A DNA stretch of 64,000 nucleotides from an uncultured Myxococcales bacterium (GTDB lineage Bacteria; Myxococcota_A; Polyangia; Polyangiales; Polyangiaceae): assembly GCA_937949945.1 (NCBI GenBank), contig CALFEQ010000029.1, positions 1-64,000 on the forward strand, in the 5' to 3' direction. Each line of letters opens with the position of its first letter. Positions within the stretch are counted from its first letter, which is position 1. Position numbers and translations under genes: made by a program. This document shows, one piece after another, positions 7,491-16,503 of this stretch. Below the pieces are notes generated by a model. The model searched no databases and was not told the origin of the DNA. It saw only the letters and a program-made list of their open reading frames with translations.

Positions 7491-10388
7491 GTGACCACGA
7501 CGACCGCTTCGGCGACTTGTCTCCTGACCATAGGGGACCGCGTCGTGCTCCGTGCGAGTGGACCGCCGGAAGCCGAGTACGCGATGTTCGACAGCGCCGA
7601 GATCGAGCTTCGCGCGAGCGAGCCGAAGCGCGTGCGCGAGCACGGCTACCAGACCACCGCCGAGCAGGCGCTCGCTCGCCTCGAGAACTTCGGGATGACG
7701 CCCGCGGTGGCTCGCGATCTCGCGCAAGCGATGCAGCCCGTCCTACCGGACGCCTACTCCCGCGGACCTGCCGTTCGGCGCATCGCGCGCTACCTCGGCC
7801 CGGCAGAGCTCTTCCAAGCGGACGGCTACGACGCCTCGAAGCGCGCCTACCACGGCGTGTTCCTCGATCTCGCCGCCCTCGCGCGCGACCTCGAGCTCGA
7901 CCACGTCGGAGCGACGCTCCAGGCGCTGTACCTGGCGACGATCCTCGAGTCGGAGCCGGCCGACACGGCGGTCGTCCTGTCGACGGAGGCTTGGACGAAG
8001 GAGCAGAAGCCGGGCGCGAGGACGTACAAGCGACCGAGCTTCACGGATCTCCAGCGGCTCCAGAACGCGATCGGCGGGCTTTCGCACAAGGGGCCGCGTC
8101 CGGTCATCACGGAGTCGCTCCCGCGCGCGGACGTGATCGCCTTCTTGCGATCGCGCGCCGAGACGGCGACCGACGAAGACTCGCGCGCGCTCTACAAGTC
8201 GCTCGAGGGATCGGTCTCGATGCGGGACATGCCCGAGAAAGGGCCCCTCGCGTCGCCCGAGCTCTGGGCGATCGAGACGCGTCTCGACAACGGGGAGCTC
8301 GACGGGATCCTCGACGCGATCGACGACGTCGAACGCCGCCACGGCCGCACGCCCGGGACGACGTATCTCCGCGCGCGCGCGTCGCTGGCGATGCGCCTCG
8401 AGGCGCCGAAGCTGATCGCCGAGCGTGTCTCCGCGCTCGCGCTCTCGATGACCTCGTTCCAGGAGCTCGCGCTCCTCGCCGCGGAGGCCTGGCTCGAAGC
8501 GGGCGATCCGCGCCGCGCGGCACCCTACGCGCGCGACCTCGTCGACGCGCCCGGCGTCGACGAGGGGCTGCTCCTGCGCGCGCAGCGTCTCCTCGCGCGG
8601 GCGAGCGGTGCAGCGCCGAACGCGAAGAAGACGCTGGTCGACGCGTACACGCCCGCTCCCCAGCCGAGCCGACCGCCGGCGATGCCTGCGGCAGAGCCGG
8701 TCCCGCTCGGGAACGACGACGTCCCGCTCGAGCTTCCTCTGCAGTCGTCGCTGCAGTCCTCGCTCGAGCCGCCCGGCGCCCGGGCGTTCGACCCGGCGGA
8801 CCTCTCGCAGGGGCTTCCACCGCCCCCGCCCCCGTCGGTCTCGAGCCCGCCTCCGCCGCCGCCCGTCCGGCCGTCGCGAGGTGTGCCGCCGCCGCCGCTG
8901 TCGTCCCGCCCCGCACGCGTCTCGGCCCCCGCCCCGTCGAGCCGCCAGATGCCGACCGCGACTCCGATCGCGCCGCCGCCGTTCGAAGGGAGCGACGGTC
9001 GCAACCTGCCGCCGATCCCGCCGCTGTCCGTCCCGCCGGCTGCGCGGTCTTCGCGCAGGATGCCGGCCGCGGCTCCGGTCGCACCTCCGAGCGAGCCGAA
9101 CGTCTCCGTCCGGGAAGGATTGCTCGATGGGCCCACGCTCGAGCTCGAGCCGCCGCCGGTCGCCGCGCAGGCGCGCTCGGCGTCCGTTCCTCCGCTTCGT
9201 TCGAGGCCTTCGATGGAGGTGCCTCCGCCCGCCGCGCGCACGCCGATCGAGCTCGAGGTTCCGCCGGCCGATCCGGCGGCCTCGTTCACGCTCGACTTGC
9301 CCGGCCCCGACCCGCTCCAGCCAGCCGCACCGGCAGCGCCGGCCGTGCCGGCAGCGCCGGCGTCGTCACCGCCGGACCAGCCGAAGCCTCCACGGCGCCC
9401 GCGGCTGAGCGGCGTGATGATGGAGACGCGGCCCAGCGCGACGCTCGATCCGCGCGCCGAGCCGGACTCGCCCATCGTCCCGAGGAGCGCGGTCGCGGAG
9501 CCGCGGAAGGTCACGCCGATGCCGGAGCCTCGGCCGGCGCCGCCGCGTCGACCGTCCGACGTCGCGTCGGCGCGATCGGTGTCGGAGGAGAAGGACGCGC
9601 ACGAGCGGCCGACGCCGATGCGTCCTCCGTCGAACGAGGCGCGCGCCCTGTCGGTGCCCCCGACGTTCGAGCCGGCGCCGGTCCTCGAGCCAGCGCCGGT
9701 GCTCGAGCCGCCGTCGGCGCACGTCGCCGCCGTCGAGCCGGTCGTACCTGCGCCCGCGCCGATCCCGTCCGCCGCACCGCCGTCGTCCTCCCTCCTGCCG
9801 CCGCCCGAGGCGCGCACGTTCATGCACGGCGCCTCCTTGCCGCCGTACCGGCTCGAGAGCCCGGCGCCTCTGCTTCCGAAGGCGCCGCTCCTCCCCAAGC
9901 TCGGCAGCGGCGACGAGCTCGCGGAGCACCTCGCGCTCCCGCCCGGGATCGGCGCGGAGCCGCGCTCGCTCGACGTGCTTCCGACGTCCGTGCTCGAGGC
10001 ACGCATCCAGTTCACGTTGCTCTCGCGCGAGCTCGGGCTCGATTACCGGTTGAAGCGCGGCATCGACCTGCGCGCCGACGTCAGCGGCATCGAGGCGATG
10101 CAGGCCGTCCTCCTCGAGTCGTTCCCCGATCGCGTCGTCAAGACGAGCGACGAGGCCTACGAGCTTCGCCGTCACGGCGCGCTCTTGAGCGAGATCCTCG
10201 CGCGCCGCCTCGACGCCGAGTGGCTCGACATCACGCCCAACGAGCTCGGGTACTGGGCGATGATCGTTCCGCCGGACACGCGCGTCTGGCCGTTCGGCCG
10301 CGTGGCTCGCTTCGTCGCGATGGGCCACAAGGAGCGGGACCTCGTGAGCTACTACCTCGAGCTCCAAGCACGCGCTCGAGGAAGGTGA
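7491..10388 (+). CDS. large Pro-rich protein with helical-repeat N-terminus
   Basis: A 965-residue protein of unknown function. Residues 1-400 look helical and TPR-like (ALRLEAPKL, AAEAWLEAGDPRRAAPYARDL). Residues 400-825 are a disordered Pro/Ala/Ser linker. Residues 830-965 form a compact C-terminal domain (LEARIQFTLLSRELGLDYRLK, ELGYWAMIVPPDTRVW, YYLELQARARGR). No signal peptide or clear membrane helix is seen, so it is probably cytoplasmic. The GTG start at 7491 has GAGG 7 nt upstream; the ATG at 7584 is a fallback. A 40-bp gap separates it from the next gene. Confidence 0.7.
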   Translation: MTTTTASATCLLTIGDRVVLRASGPPEAEYAMFDSAEIELRASEPKRVREHGYQTTAEQALARLENFGMTPAVARDLAQAMQPVLPDAYSRGPAVRRIARYLGPAELFQADGYDASKRAYHGVFLDLAALARDLELDHVGATLQALYLATILESEPADTAVVLSTEAWTKEQKPGARTYKRPSFTDLQRLQNAIGGLSHKGPRPVITESLPRADVIAFLRSRAETATDEDSRALYKSLEGSVSMRDMPEKGPLASPELWAIETRLDNGELDGILDAIDDVERRHGRTPGTTYLRARASLAMRLEAPKLIAERVSALALSMTSFQELALLAAEAWLEAGDPRRAAPYARDLVDAPGVDEGLLLRAQRLLARASGAAPNAKKTLVDAYTPAPQPSRPPAMPAAEPVPLGNDDVPLELPLQSSLQSSLEPPGARAFDPADLSQGLPPPPPPSVSSPPPPPPVRPSRGVPPPPLSSRPARVSAPAPSSRQMPTATPIAPPPFEGSDGRNLPPIPPLSVPPAARSSRRMPAAAPVAPPSEPNVSVREGLLDGPTLELEPPPVAAQARSASVPPLRSRPSMEVPPPAARTPIELEVPPADPAASFTLDLPGPDPLQPAAPAAPAVPAAPASSPPDQPKPPRRPRLSGVMMETRPSATLDPRAEPDSPIVPRSAVAEPRKVTPMPEPRPAPPRRPSDVASARSVSEEKDAHERPTPMRPPSNEARALSVPPTFEPAPVLEPAPVLEPPSAHVAAVEPVVPAPAPIPSAAPPSSSLLPPPEARTFMHGASLPPYRLESPAPLLPKAPLLPKLGSGDELAEHLALPPGIGAEPRSLDVLPTSVLEARIQFTLLSRELGLDYRLKRGIDLRADVSGIEAMQAVLLESFPDRVVKTSDEAYELRRHGALLSEILARRLDAEWLDITPNELGYWAMIVPPDTRVWPFGRVARFVAMGHKERDLVSYYLELQARARGR

Positions 10389-10415
10389 TGCCTGGCGACG
10401 CGAGGGCTGGGGCCG

Positions 10416-10421
10416 TAGACT
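10416..10421 (+). promoter_or_regulatory. TANNNT box 7 nt before ATG 10429 (leaderless-type -10)
   Basis: TAGACT is followed by seven bases (GAGGACG) and then the ATG. With the usual 6-7 nt from the -10 box to the first transcribed base, transcription would begin at the start codon. The GAGG in the spacer could alternatively be a very short-spaced ribosome site. Confidence 0.45.
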
Positions 10422-10428
10422 GAGGACG

Positions 10429-10839
10429 ATGCCGCGCCTGCACGTCGAGATCGAGCGCGTCGAGAGGGCCGAGCAGGACCTCGCGGAGAGCTCGACCGAG
10501 CGCTTCGACCGCCTCGCGTTCGCCGAGCGGGCCGTCGCGCTCGTTCGACCCTTCAACACGCGGGTCGCCATCCGAGAGGGCTCGCGTCGCGTCCATGTCC
10601 AGGCCGGCCGCCAGTGGGGCCGGTCTCCGGACGCGCGCTGGGCCATCGTGAGCGTCCCGCACGACGCTTCACGCAGGGCCATCGCCACCGCGGTGCTCGC
10701 GCTCCACGACCAGACGCCCTCGCCTTACAGGGGCTCGCGTGCGTGGCGCCTCGACGTGCTGATGGGTCTGCTCGGTAGTCCCAACGTGCCGGCGGCGGCG
10801 CTCGAGCACGCCGAGGACAACGCCAGAACGACGCCGTGA
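10429..10839 (+). CDS. hypothetical protein coupled to greB
   Basis: A 136-residue soluble protein with no recognised domain. It is rich in Arg and Glu at the N-terminus (RLHVEIERVERAEQDLAE), with a β-rich centre (RVAIREGSRRVHVQAGRQW). Its TGA overlaps the greB GTG in a GTGA quartet, so its translation probably feeds greB. The upstream TAGACT box suggests it is the first gene of this two-gene unit. Confidence 0.65.
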   Translation: MPRLHVEIERVERAEQDLAESSTERFDRLAFAERAVALVRPFNTRVAIREGSRRVHVQAGRQWGRSPDARWAIVSVPHDASRRAIATAVLALHDQTPSPYRGSRAWRLDVLMGLLGSPNVPAAALEHAEDNARTTP

Positions 10840-11321
10840 GCGACGAGCCGAACTACATCACGAAAGCCGGGGCACGCCGCCTCCAGGAGGAGCTCATCGA
10901 GCTCCGCACCAAGCAGCGGCCCAAGATCGTCCAAGACGTCGCGGACGCCGCCGCGCAAGGAGATCGGAGCGAGAACGCCGAGTACATCTACGGCAAGAAG
11001 AAGCTCCGAGAGATCGATCGACGGATCCACTACTTGGTGAAGCGCCTCGAGAGCGCCCACATCGTCGAGCCGAGCGAGCGCCCGGCGACCGATCAGGTGT
11101 TCTTCGGAGCGACCGTCGAAGTCGAGGACGAGGACGGCAAGCGGTCCACGTACACGATCGTCGGACAGGACGAGATCGACGCGGACCGAGGCTTCATCTC
11201 GTACAAGTCACCGCTCGCCCGCGTGCTGATGAAGCGCCGCGAGGGCGACACGGTGGTGTTCAAGAAGCCGTCGGGAGAAGTGGAGCTGACGATCGTGAGC
11301 ATTCGGTACGTCTTGGACTGA
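10836..11321 (+). CDS. greB: transcription elongation factor GreB
   Basis: Gre factors rescue backtracked RNA polymerase by stimulating transcript cleavage. The 161-residue product has the N-terminal coiled coil (YITKAGARRLQEELIELRTKQRP) with the acidic tip in GDRSENAEYIYGKKKLREIDRRI, and the C-terminal FKBP-like domain (VFFGATVEVEDEDG, SYKSPLARVLMKRREGD). The QGDRSENAEYIYGK motif fits GreB better than GreA. GTG start overlapping the previous stop. Confidence 0.93.
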   Translation: MSDEPNYITKAGARRLQEELIELRTKQRPKIVQDVADAAAQGDRSENAEYIYGKKKLREIDRRIHYLVKRLESAHIVEPSERPATDQVFFGATVEVEDEDGKRSTYTIVGQDEIDADRGFISYKSPLARVLMKRREGDTVVFKKPSGEVELTIVSIRYVLD

Positions 11322-11350
11322 GCGGGAGCTCTGGGCTCCTTCGCTTTCAG

Positions 11351-11601
11351 AGTCCTCAGTCCTCAGTCCTCGGCGGAGATCCCCCTGTCGGATCCTCGCG
11401 GCCCTCGACAGGAGCTCGCGCATCGATCGGCTCCTCAAAAATCGGACTTCTCGGCGATCGGTCGGGGCACCATCGCTCGCAGTCCGCGATGGAACATGGA
11501 GGTCGAAATGCGAGACCGGGCGGCTCGTCGTCGCGCGCCCTGTCGAGCGAGGACCTCTCAGCGCACCTCCGCTGAGGACCGAGGTCTGAGGACTGAGGTC
11601 T
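11351..11601. repeat. heptamer inverted-repeat cassette 1 (AGTCCTC type)
   Basis: Left arm: three exact AGTCCTC units (11351-11371). Right arm: four inverted units, GAGGACC, GAGGTCT, GAGGACT, GAGGTCT (11574-11601). The 202-bp interior has no convincing gene. The cassette fills the gap between the converging ends of greB (29 bp away) and the 11632 gene (30 bp away). The arms could pair as a roughly 21-bp stem. Confidence 0.8.
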
Positions 11602-11631
11602 GACAGGCCTCGCCCGTCAGGGTGAGGCCCG

Positions 11632-12555
11632 TCACGGGGCTGCAGCCACGCGGATGCGGAACGAGGCTCCCTGCCCGTTGTTGCCGTCGTGCAGGTACGC
11701 CGTCACGTTCGCGCCGACGTTGAGCGTGCGCTTGCGCGGGCTGCCGTTGCTCATCTCGAACGAGTTCGGCTGGATGGGCGCCGCCGTGTTGCCGTGCGGG
11801 AATTGACCGCCGGGACCGTGGATGATGTGCGGCTTCGAGTCGGCGTTGAAGATCAGGACTTCGATGCCGTTCCCCTGCTGCGTGAGGAGCGGCTGGCCGT
11901 TCGGGCCGAAGGCCTCGCCGTACTCGGAGCGGAGTTGGGAAGCGCCGCGCAGGGCGTCGACGTTGACGGGGATCGTGATCGTCACCCTCGGCGCGACCTT
12001 GAAGTTCGCGTTGGCGGTGGCCTGCACGGCGCCGGACTTCGCCGTCACGACGAGCGGGACGCTCTGGTTCGGCGGAGTGACCGGCGTGTTGTACGACGCC
12101 TCGAAGGTGAGCTTGGCCGTGGTGGGCCCCGCGACGTTGGCCGTCACGGGCGCAGCGGTCACGCCCGACGGCAGGCCGCTGACCGAGAGCTCGACCGGAC
12201 CGTTGAACCCGCCCTTCGGCTCGATGGTGACGTCGATCGTCGTCGAGGCGCCGAGGTCGACGGTCGGCGTGTCGTCGGAGAGCGTGATGCCGAACTCGGC
12301 GGCCTCCGTGCCCTTGGTGGCCGGCGGAGCCGGGCGGGAGCTCGCGTTCGGGTTGCCGGGGTCGACGGACGTGGCGCCCGGGGTGTCGTCCTCGTCGTGC
12401 TCCTCGTCCTCGTCCATCGCGTCGTCGTCGACGCGCGGCACGTTCTTGCGCGGCGAGCGGCGGGCGGTCGAGCTGCCCTGGTCCGCGGCGTCGATGCAGG
12501 CGAACGACGTCGTGGCGAAGACGGCGGCGATGGCGAGCACCAGGATCGAGCGCAT
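11632..12555 (-). CDS. secreted Ig-like / cupredoxin-like lipoprotein
   Basis: A 307-residue exported protein with signal peptide and possible lipobox (TSFAC, C20). After an acidic linker (residues 40-65) come an Ig-like β-domain (about 85-185; GFNGPVELSVSGLPSGV, as in COG1470-type repeats) and a C-terminal domain (about 190-307) with HIIHGPGGQFPHGN. The latter recalls the histidine loop of plastocyanin-like folds, but a full copper set is not evident. It starts 54 bp after the BNR-protein stop and may share its transcript. Confidence 0.65.
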   Translation of the reverse strand: MRSILVLAIAAVFATTSFACIDAADQGSSTARRSPRKNVPRVDDDAMDEDEEHDEDDTPGATSVDPGNPNASSRPAPPATKGTEAAEFGITLSDDTPTVDLGASTTIDVTIEPKGGFNGPVELSVSGLPSGVTAAPVTANVAGPTTAKLTFEASYNTPVTPPNQSVPLVVTAKSGAVQATANANFKVAPRVTITIPVNVDALRGASQLRSEYGEAFGPNGQPLLTQQGNGIEVLIFNADSKPHIIHGPGGQFPHGNTAAPIQPNSFEMSNGSPRKRTLNVGANVTAYLHDGNNGQGASFRIRVAAAP

Positions 12556-12609
12556 GCCCGGCGCGGGTGCAAACGTGGCGCCATCCCGTCACGCCTGGCG
12601 GGCGATCGC

Positions 12610-14127
12610 TCACCGTGTGTGTTTTCCGATGGGACCGCGCGTGGAAGGCCGGAAATTGCGGCTCTGCGGGGCTCCATGACGCGCTGCCGCCCGAGCCTCC
12701 CGAGGGCGGTCACCCGCGCCTGATGTCCGGTTGAGCAATCCGTTACCCGATTGGGTCGGCTTCGATCCACGTCGGACGCGGGCACGGCCCCTCGCGACGA
12801 GGTACGAGAGCCCCACGATGAGCAAAGGAAGATCCGGCCTGCCGGCCGGGGCGCCGACGGCCTCGCACTTGCATGTCGAGCGCCGGGCGGGCGCGTCGGA
12901 GGCCTCCTCCCGTCCCGCGTCGCGCTTCGATCGCCGCGCGCGGCGACCGGCGTCCGCCTTGGACGCGTCGTCCTGCGGAGAGATGAACTGCTTGGTCTCC
13001 GGCCACTCGCCGGCGCACAGGTTCGCGCGCGCGTCGGTCGGGCAATCGACGGGGCCGGCGATGTCCGTGAAGCGCGCGAGCGAAGTGATGGTCGCGCCCT
13101 GATCGCGCGAGACGGCGATGGCGGGCGCTCCGAGCGACAGCGCGTTCTGACAGACGAAGAGCGCATCGGGCGAGGCGGCGTGGAGGCAGAGCACGCCGTG
13201 GTTGCCCACGCGCTCGAAGTGCTCGCCGCGATCCGTCGAACGGTAGATGCCGTGCTCCGGCAGGCCCGAACCGGCCCAGTACGTCTTGCCGTCCCCGCTC
13301 TTCGCGAAGCCGTACATCGCGCTCGTGATCGAGAGGACGTTCGTGAACGTCTTCCCGCCGTCGCGCGAGAGCAAGAGATCGCTGCCCTTGGCGTGGAGGT
13401 GTCGGACGAGCAGGCGGTTCGGGTCCGAAGGATCGACGGCGCCGATGAACATCGGTCCGTCCGCGACGAGGCCGTCCGCGGTCACCGGCCCGCCTGCGTC
13501 GGCGGGATGGGAGGGGCCTGCGTCGACGGGCTCGGTGCGGAACGTGCGGCCTCCGTCGTCGGAGCGATGGATGCGCCCGCGGATCGTCGTGTAGGGCTGA
13601 CCGCTGACGTAGATGCGCGAAGGATTCGACGGAGCGACCTCGATCGTCATCAGGTTCGTCTCGCCGAGATCCGCGAGGCGCTCGAACGGCTTGCCCGGCA
13701 ACCGACGCCAGACGTAGCTCCTCTTGCCCGGAGCGCCGGTGATCGCCCATAGCGTTTCGCCACGCGGGTCCGTGGTGAGATCCTTGATCGTGTGATTGTC
13801 GAGCTCGGGGGCGGCGTCGACGTGGCAGCCGTCGGTCGTCCACGTGAGGCCGTCCTCGAGCCCGACCCAGAGACGGCCGTCGCGGGTGACGGCGATCGGC
13901 GGATCCCACTGGCCCTCGTAGCCGAGCGCGCGCTCGCAGATCCATCGCCAGCTCTTGCCGCCGTCACGGGAGACCAGGATGCCGAAGGTCGCGCGGAGAA
14001 AGAGCGTGCTCGGATCGCCGGGGACGCTCTCGATGACCTGAGCCTCGGGGAAACGGCCGTTCGCCCGTGCGCTGCCGGTGGTAGAAAGAGCAGCGGAGGC
14101 GATGAGGACGAGGGCGGCCACGCGCAT
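12610..14127 (-). CDS. BNR/Asp-box propeller protein with MYXO-CTERM-like tail
   Basis: A 505-residue secreted protein (signal peptide ends GSARANG). Repeated Asp-box motifs mark a sialidase/YCF48-like β-propeller: SRDGGKSW, RSDDGGRTF, SRDGGKTF, RSTDRGEHF, SRDQGATI. Near the C-terminus STCKCE, then a hydrophobic stretch (PDLPLLIVGLSYLVA) and RARVRR look like a MYXO-CTERM sorting signal. About 50 extra Arg-rich residues follow. Another frame stops at 12743 right after this signal, so the tail may reflect a frameshift. ATG 14127 is chosen for the signal peptide; the ORF itself extends to 14286. Confidence 0.75.
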   Translation of the reverse strand: MRVAALVLIASAALSTTGSARANGRFPEAQVIESVPGDPSTLFLRATFGILVSRDGGKSWRWICERALGYEGQWDPPIAVTRDGRLWVGLEDGLTWTTDGCHVDAAPELDNHTIKDLTTDPRGETLWAITGAPGKRSYVWRRLPGKPFERLADLGETNLMTIEVAPSNPSRIYVSGQPYTTIRGRIHRSDDGGRTFRTEPVDAGPSHPADAGGPVTADGLVADGPMFIGAVDPSDPNRLLVRHLHAKGSDLLLSRDGGKTFTNVLSITSAMYGFAKSGDGKTYWAGSGLPEHGIYRSTDRGEHFERVGNHGVLCLHAASPDALFVCQNALSLGAPAIAVSRDQGATITSLARFTDIAGPVDCPTDARANLCAGEWPETKQFISPQDDASKADAGRRARRSKRDAGREEASDAPARRSTCKCEAVGAPAGRPDLPLLIVGLSYLVARGRARVRRGSKPTQSGNGLLNRTSGAGDRPREARAAARHGAPQSRNFRPSTRGPIGKHTR

Positions 14128-14152
14128 CCAGAACGACGTCCCTCGTACGTTG

Positions 14153-15358
14153 ATGTCGAGCACGCTCCGGTTGTACATCGGAAGCGTCGCCGTCGGTGCG
14201 CTCGTCGCGCTCTCCGGCTGCTCGAGCTGCAAGAAGGCGCGCGCCGACAAAGCGGGTCCTCTGACGCCGGGCGCGACGATCACCATACCTCGCGAGCGCG
14301 CCGCCTACGTCACGAACAACGGCTCGGACACCATCAGCGTCATCGATCGCGATGGGGACACCGTCGTGACCGTCCCCGTCGACCTCGATCCCGACGCGCG
14401 CGAGGCGCCGCACCACCTCGCCATCGACCCGGCGCGCAAGACGGCGTTCGTCGCGCTCGCGTTCCCCCCGGAGCCCGCCAAGAAAAAGGACCCGCACGCG
14501 TCGCACGGCAAGGCGAGCGACGTCGGGCAGGTCGCTCGGCTCGACCTCGAGACGCTGGCGGTGCTCGAGGCCGTGGACGTCGACGAGAACCCCGGCGACA
14601 TCATCCTCACGAACGATCGATCGCGCATCCTCGTGACGCACTTCGACATGAAGCGCGCGATGGACGTCGCCGCGAAGGGCGCCGCGAGCCCCGCGACGAT
14701 GTTCGCGCGCCTCGTCGTGCTCGACGCGAAGACGATGAAGACGCTCGGCGCGCGGCCCATCTGCACGGCGCCGCACGGCATGGTCACGACGCGCGACGAT
14801 CGGACGGCGTTCATCGCCTGTTACGGCTCGGACGAGCTCGCGATCGTGGACTTGTCCGCCGAAGGCTTCCCGTCGACGCGCGTCCCTCTCGGCGCGTCGC
14901 CGGGCGTGCCGGGCGTGCCGCGGTACGGCCCCTACTCCGTCGCGCTCTCGCCCGACGAGAAGATCGTGCTCGTCGCCGACCTCGAGGGACAAGACGTGCG
15001 TGTCTTCGATCGCGCCGCGAAGGCGTTCGTCCCGGAGCGGACGGTGCCGCTCGCCGCGAAGGCGTTCATGCCGGCGTTCCTCGACGACACGACGGTGCTC
15101 GTCCCGACGCAGGCGCCCGACGGCCTCGTCCGCGTCGACCTGCGCGAGTCGCGCGTGACCGGACGCGCGACGCTGACGAAGCGCGAGTGCACCCTCCCGC
15201 ATGCGGTGAAGGTCGCGAAGGACGGGCGGGTCTACCTCGTCTGCGAGGGTGACCACAAAGGGCCCGGCAGCGTCCTCGAGATCGACCGGGACACGCTCGC
15301 GACGAAAAAGCGCTGGGAAGTCGGCGTGTACCCGGACGGCATCGACTTCGGGGATTGA
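14153..15358 (+). CDS. YVTN-type β-propeller lipoprotein
   Basis: A 401-residue lipoprotein (lipobox VALSGC, C23) with repeats of the YVTN/cytochrome-d1-like propeller: AAYVTNNGSDTISVIDRDGD, HHLAIDPARKTAFVAL, VALSPDEKIVLVADLEGQDVRVFD, LPHAVKVAKDGRVYLVCEGD. Haem ligands are not obvious, so this is likely a binding or surface propeller and not a reductase. ATG 14153 gives the signal peptide. The divergent BNR gene starts only 25 bp away, so both promoters must overlap coding DNA or be very short. Confidence 0.8.
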   Translation: MSSTLRLYIGSVAVGALVALSGCSSCKKARADKAGPLTPGATITIPRERAAYVTNNGSDTISVIDRDGDTVVTVPVDLDPDAREAPHHLAIDPARKTAFVALAFPPEPAKKKDPHASHGKASDVGQVARLDLETLAVLEAVDVDENPGDIILTNDRSRILVTHFDMKRAMDVAAKGAASPATMFARLVVLDAKTMKTLGARPICTAPHGMVTTRDDRTAFIACYGSDELAIVDLSAEGFPSTRVPLGASPGVPGVPRYGPYSVALSPDEKIVLVADLEGQDVRVFDRAAKAFVPERTVPLAAKAFMPAFLDDTTVLVPTQAPDGLVRVDLRESRVTGRATLTKRECTLPHAVKVAKDGRVYLVCEGDHKGPGSVLEIDRDTLATKKRWEVGVYPDGIDFGD

Positions 15359-15570
15359 TGGGTTCTCGCAAAACGAGCGCCGCTCGTCGGGGCGACCTCT
15401 TCCGAGAACGGGACGTGCCTTCCGAGCACCGAGAGCCGCTTGCCCGAACGACCCGCCACTGACCATCGGAGCAGGCGGAACGGACGAGCGGGACCGAGGA
15501 GCGTGGAAAGCTCCGCCACGGACGGTTTTCGTGGTCTCCCCTGCCGTCCTGAGTTAAGCCCCGAACGCCC

Positions 15571-16467
15571 ATGCCGTCGCCATCGCCCGCCCGTACGTGG
15601 GGCCTCGTGGTCCTGGGAGCCGCCCTCGGTGGAGGGCTCGTGCCTGCATGCGCGCGCCCTCAGCCGGTGCAGAAGGAGGCGATGGAGACGCCGGCGCCGA
15701 TCGGGTCGGCGAGCCTCGCCCTCGCGAGGATCCAGCCGCTTCCTCCGACGGCGCCGGTCGCGAAGAATGCGCCGACCGCGGGGAAGACGAGCGACGCGAA
15801 CGTGTGCCCGCCCGGCATGGTGCTCGTCGAGGGCGATTACTGCCCCGAGGTGGAGCAGAGGTGCCTCGAGTGGATGGACCCGCCGGGCAGCCGCTACCAC
15901 CACTTCCGCTGCAAGCGCTACGCGAAGTCGGTCTGCAAGTCGAAGCAGCGCGTCCACATGCGCTTCTGCATCGACGTCACCGAGCGCGTCGAGGAAGGGA
16001 GCGACAAGCCGCGCAACCACATGTCGTGGACGTCCTCGAAGAAGCTGTGCGAGTCCGAGGGCGCCCGCCTCTGCCGCGAGAGCGAGTGGGTGTTCGCGTG
16101 CGAAGGCGAAGAGATGCGCCCGTATCCCTACGGCTGGGAGCGCGACTCGACGGCGTGCAACGTCGACATCAGCAAGAACCTCGGCCGCCCCGGCCGTCTC
16201 GTCGATCACCGCGCGCCGGTCGGCTCCCACGAGCGGTGCGCGAGCCCCTTCGGCGTGATGGACATGGCCGGGAACCTCGAGGAGTGGGTGCAAGCGGACG
16301 GCCGCGGAAAGCACGGCTGGAAAGAGGTCCTGAAGGGCTCGTGGTGGATCCCGAGCCGCCACGCGTGCCGCCAGTACCAGATCGGCCACGACGCCGTGTA
16401 CAGCGGCGCGGAGACGGGCACGCGCTGCTGCAAGGACGCGCCTCCGAGCGAAGTCGCGTCACGCTGA
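15571..16467 (+). CDS. SUMF1/FGE-sulfatase-domain lipoprotein
   Basis: A 298-residue lipoprotein (lipobox LVPAC, C27). The domain at about 78-290 follows the formylglycine-generating-enzyme fold: CPPGMVLVEGDYCPEVEQ, FCIDVTERVEEG, MSWTSSKKLCESEGARLCRESEWVFACEGE, FGVMDMAGNLEEWV, KGSWW. Such domains in secreted myxobacterial proteins are often structural, and I cannot confirm the catalytic cysteine pair. It is rich in cysteine. It converges on the methyltransferase gene; the 36-bp gap has only a short stem (GTCTC/GAGAC, 16477-16494). Confidence 0.8.
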   Translation: MPSPSPARTWGLVVLGAALGGGLVPACARPQPVQKEAMETPAPIGSASLALARIQPLPPTAPVAKNAPTAGKTSDANVCPPGMVLVEGDYCPEVEQRCLEWMDPPGSRYHHFRCKRYAKSVCKSKQRVHMRFCIDVTERVEEGSDKPRNHMSWTSSKKLCESEGARLCRESEWVFACEGEEMRPYPYGWERDSTACNVDISKNLGRPGRLVDHRAPVGSHERCASPFGVMDMAGNLEEWVQADGRGKHGWKEVLKGSWWIPSRHACRQYQIGHDAVYSGAETGTRCCKDAPPSEVASR

Positions 16468-16503
16468 GCGCCCCTCGTCTCCGGATCGCGAGACTCGGCG
16501 CAG

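Noticed and set aside
11351..11601. CRISPR-like array from the repeated units
   Set aside because: Units are 7 bp and contiguous with no spacers, arms are inverted, and no cas gene is present.
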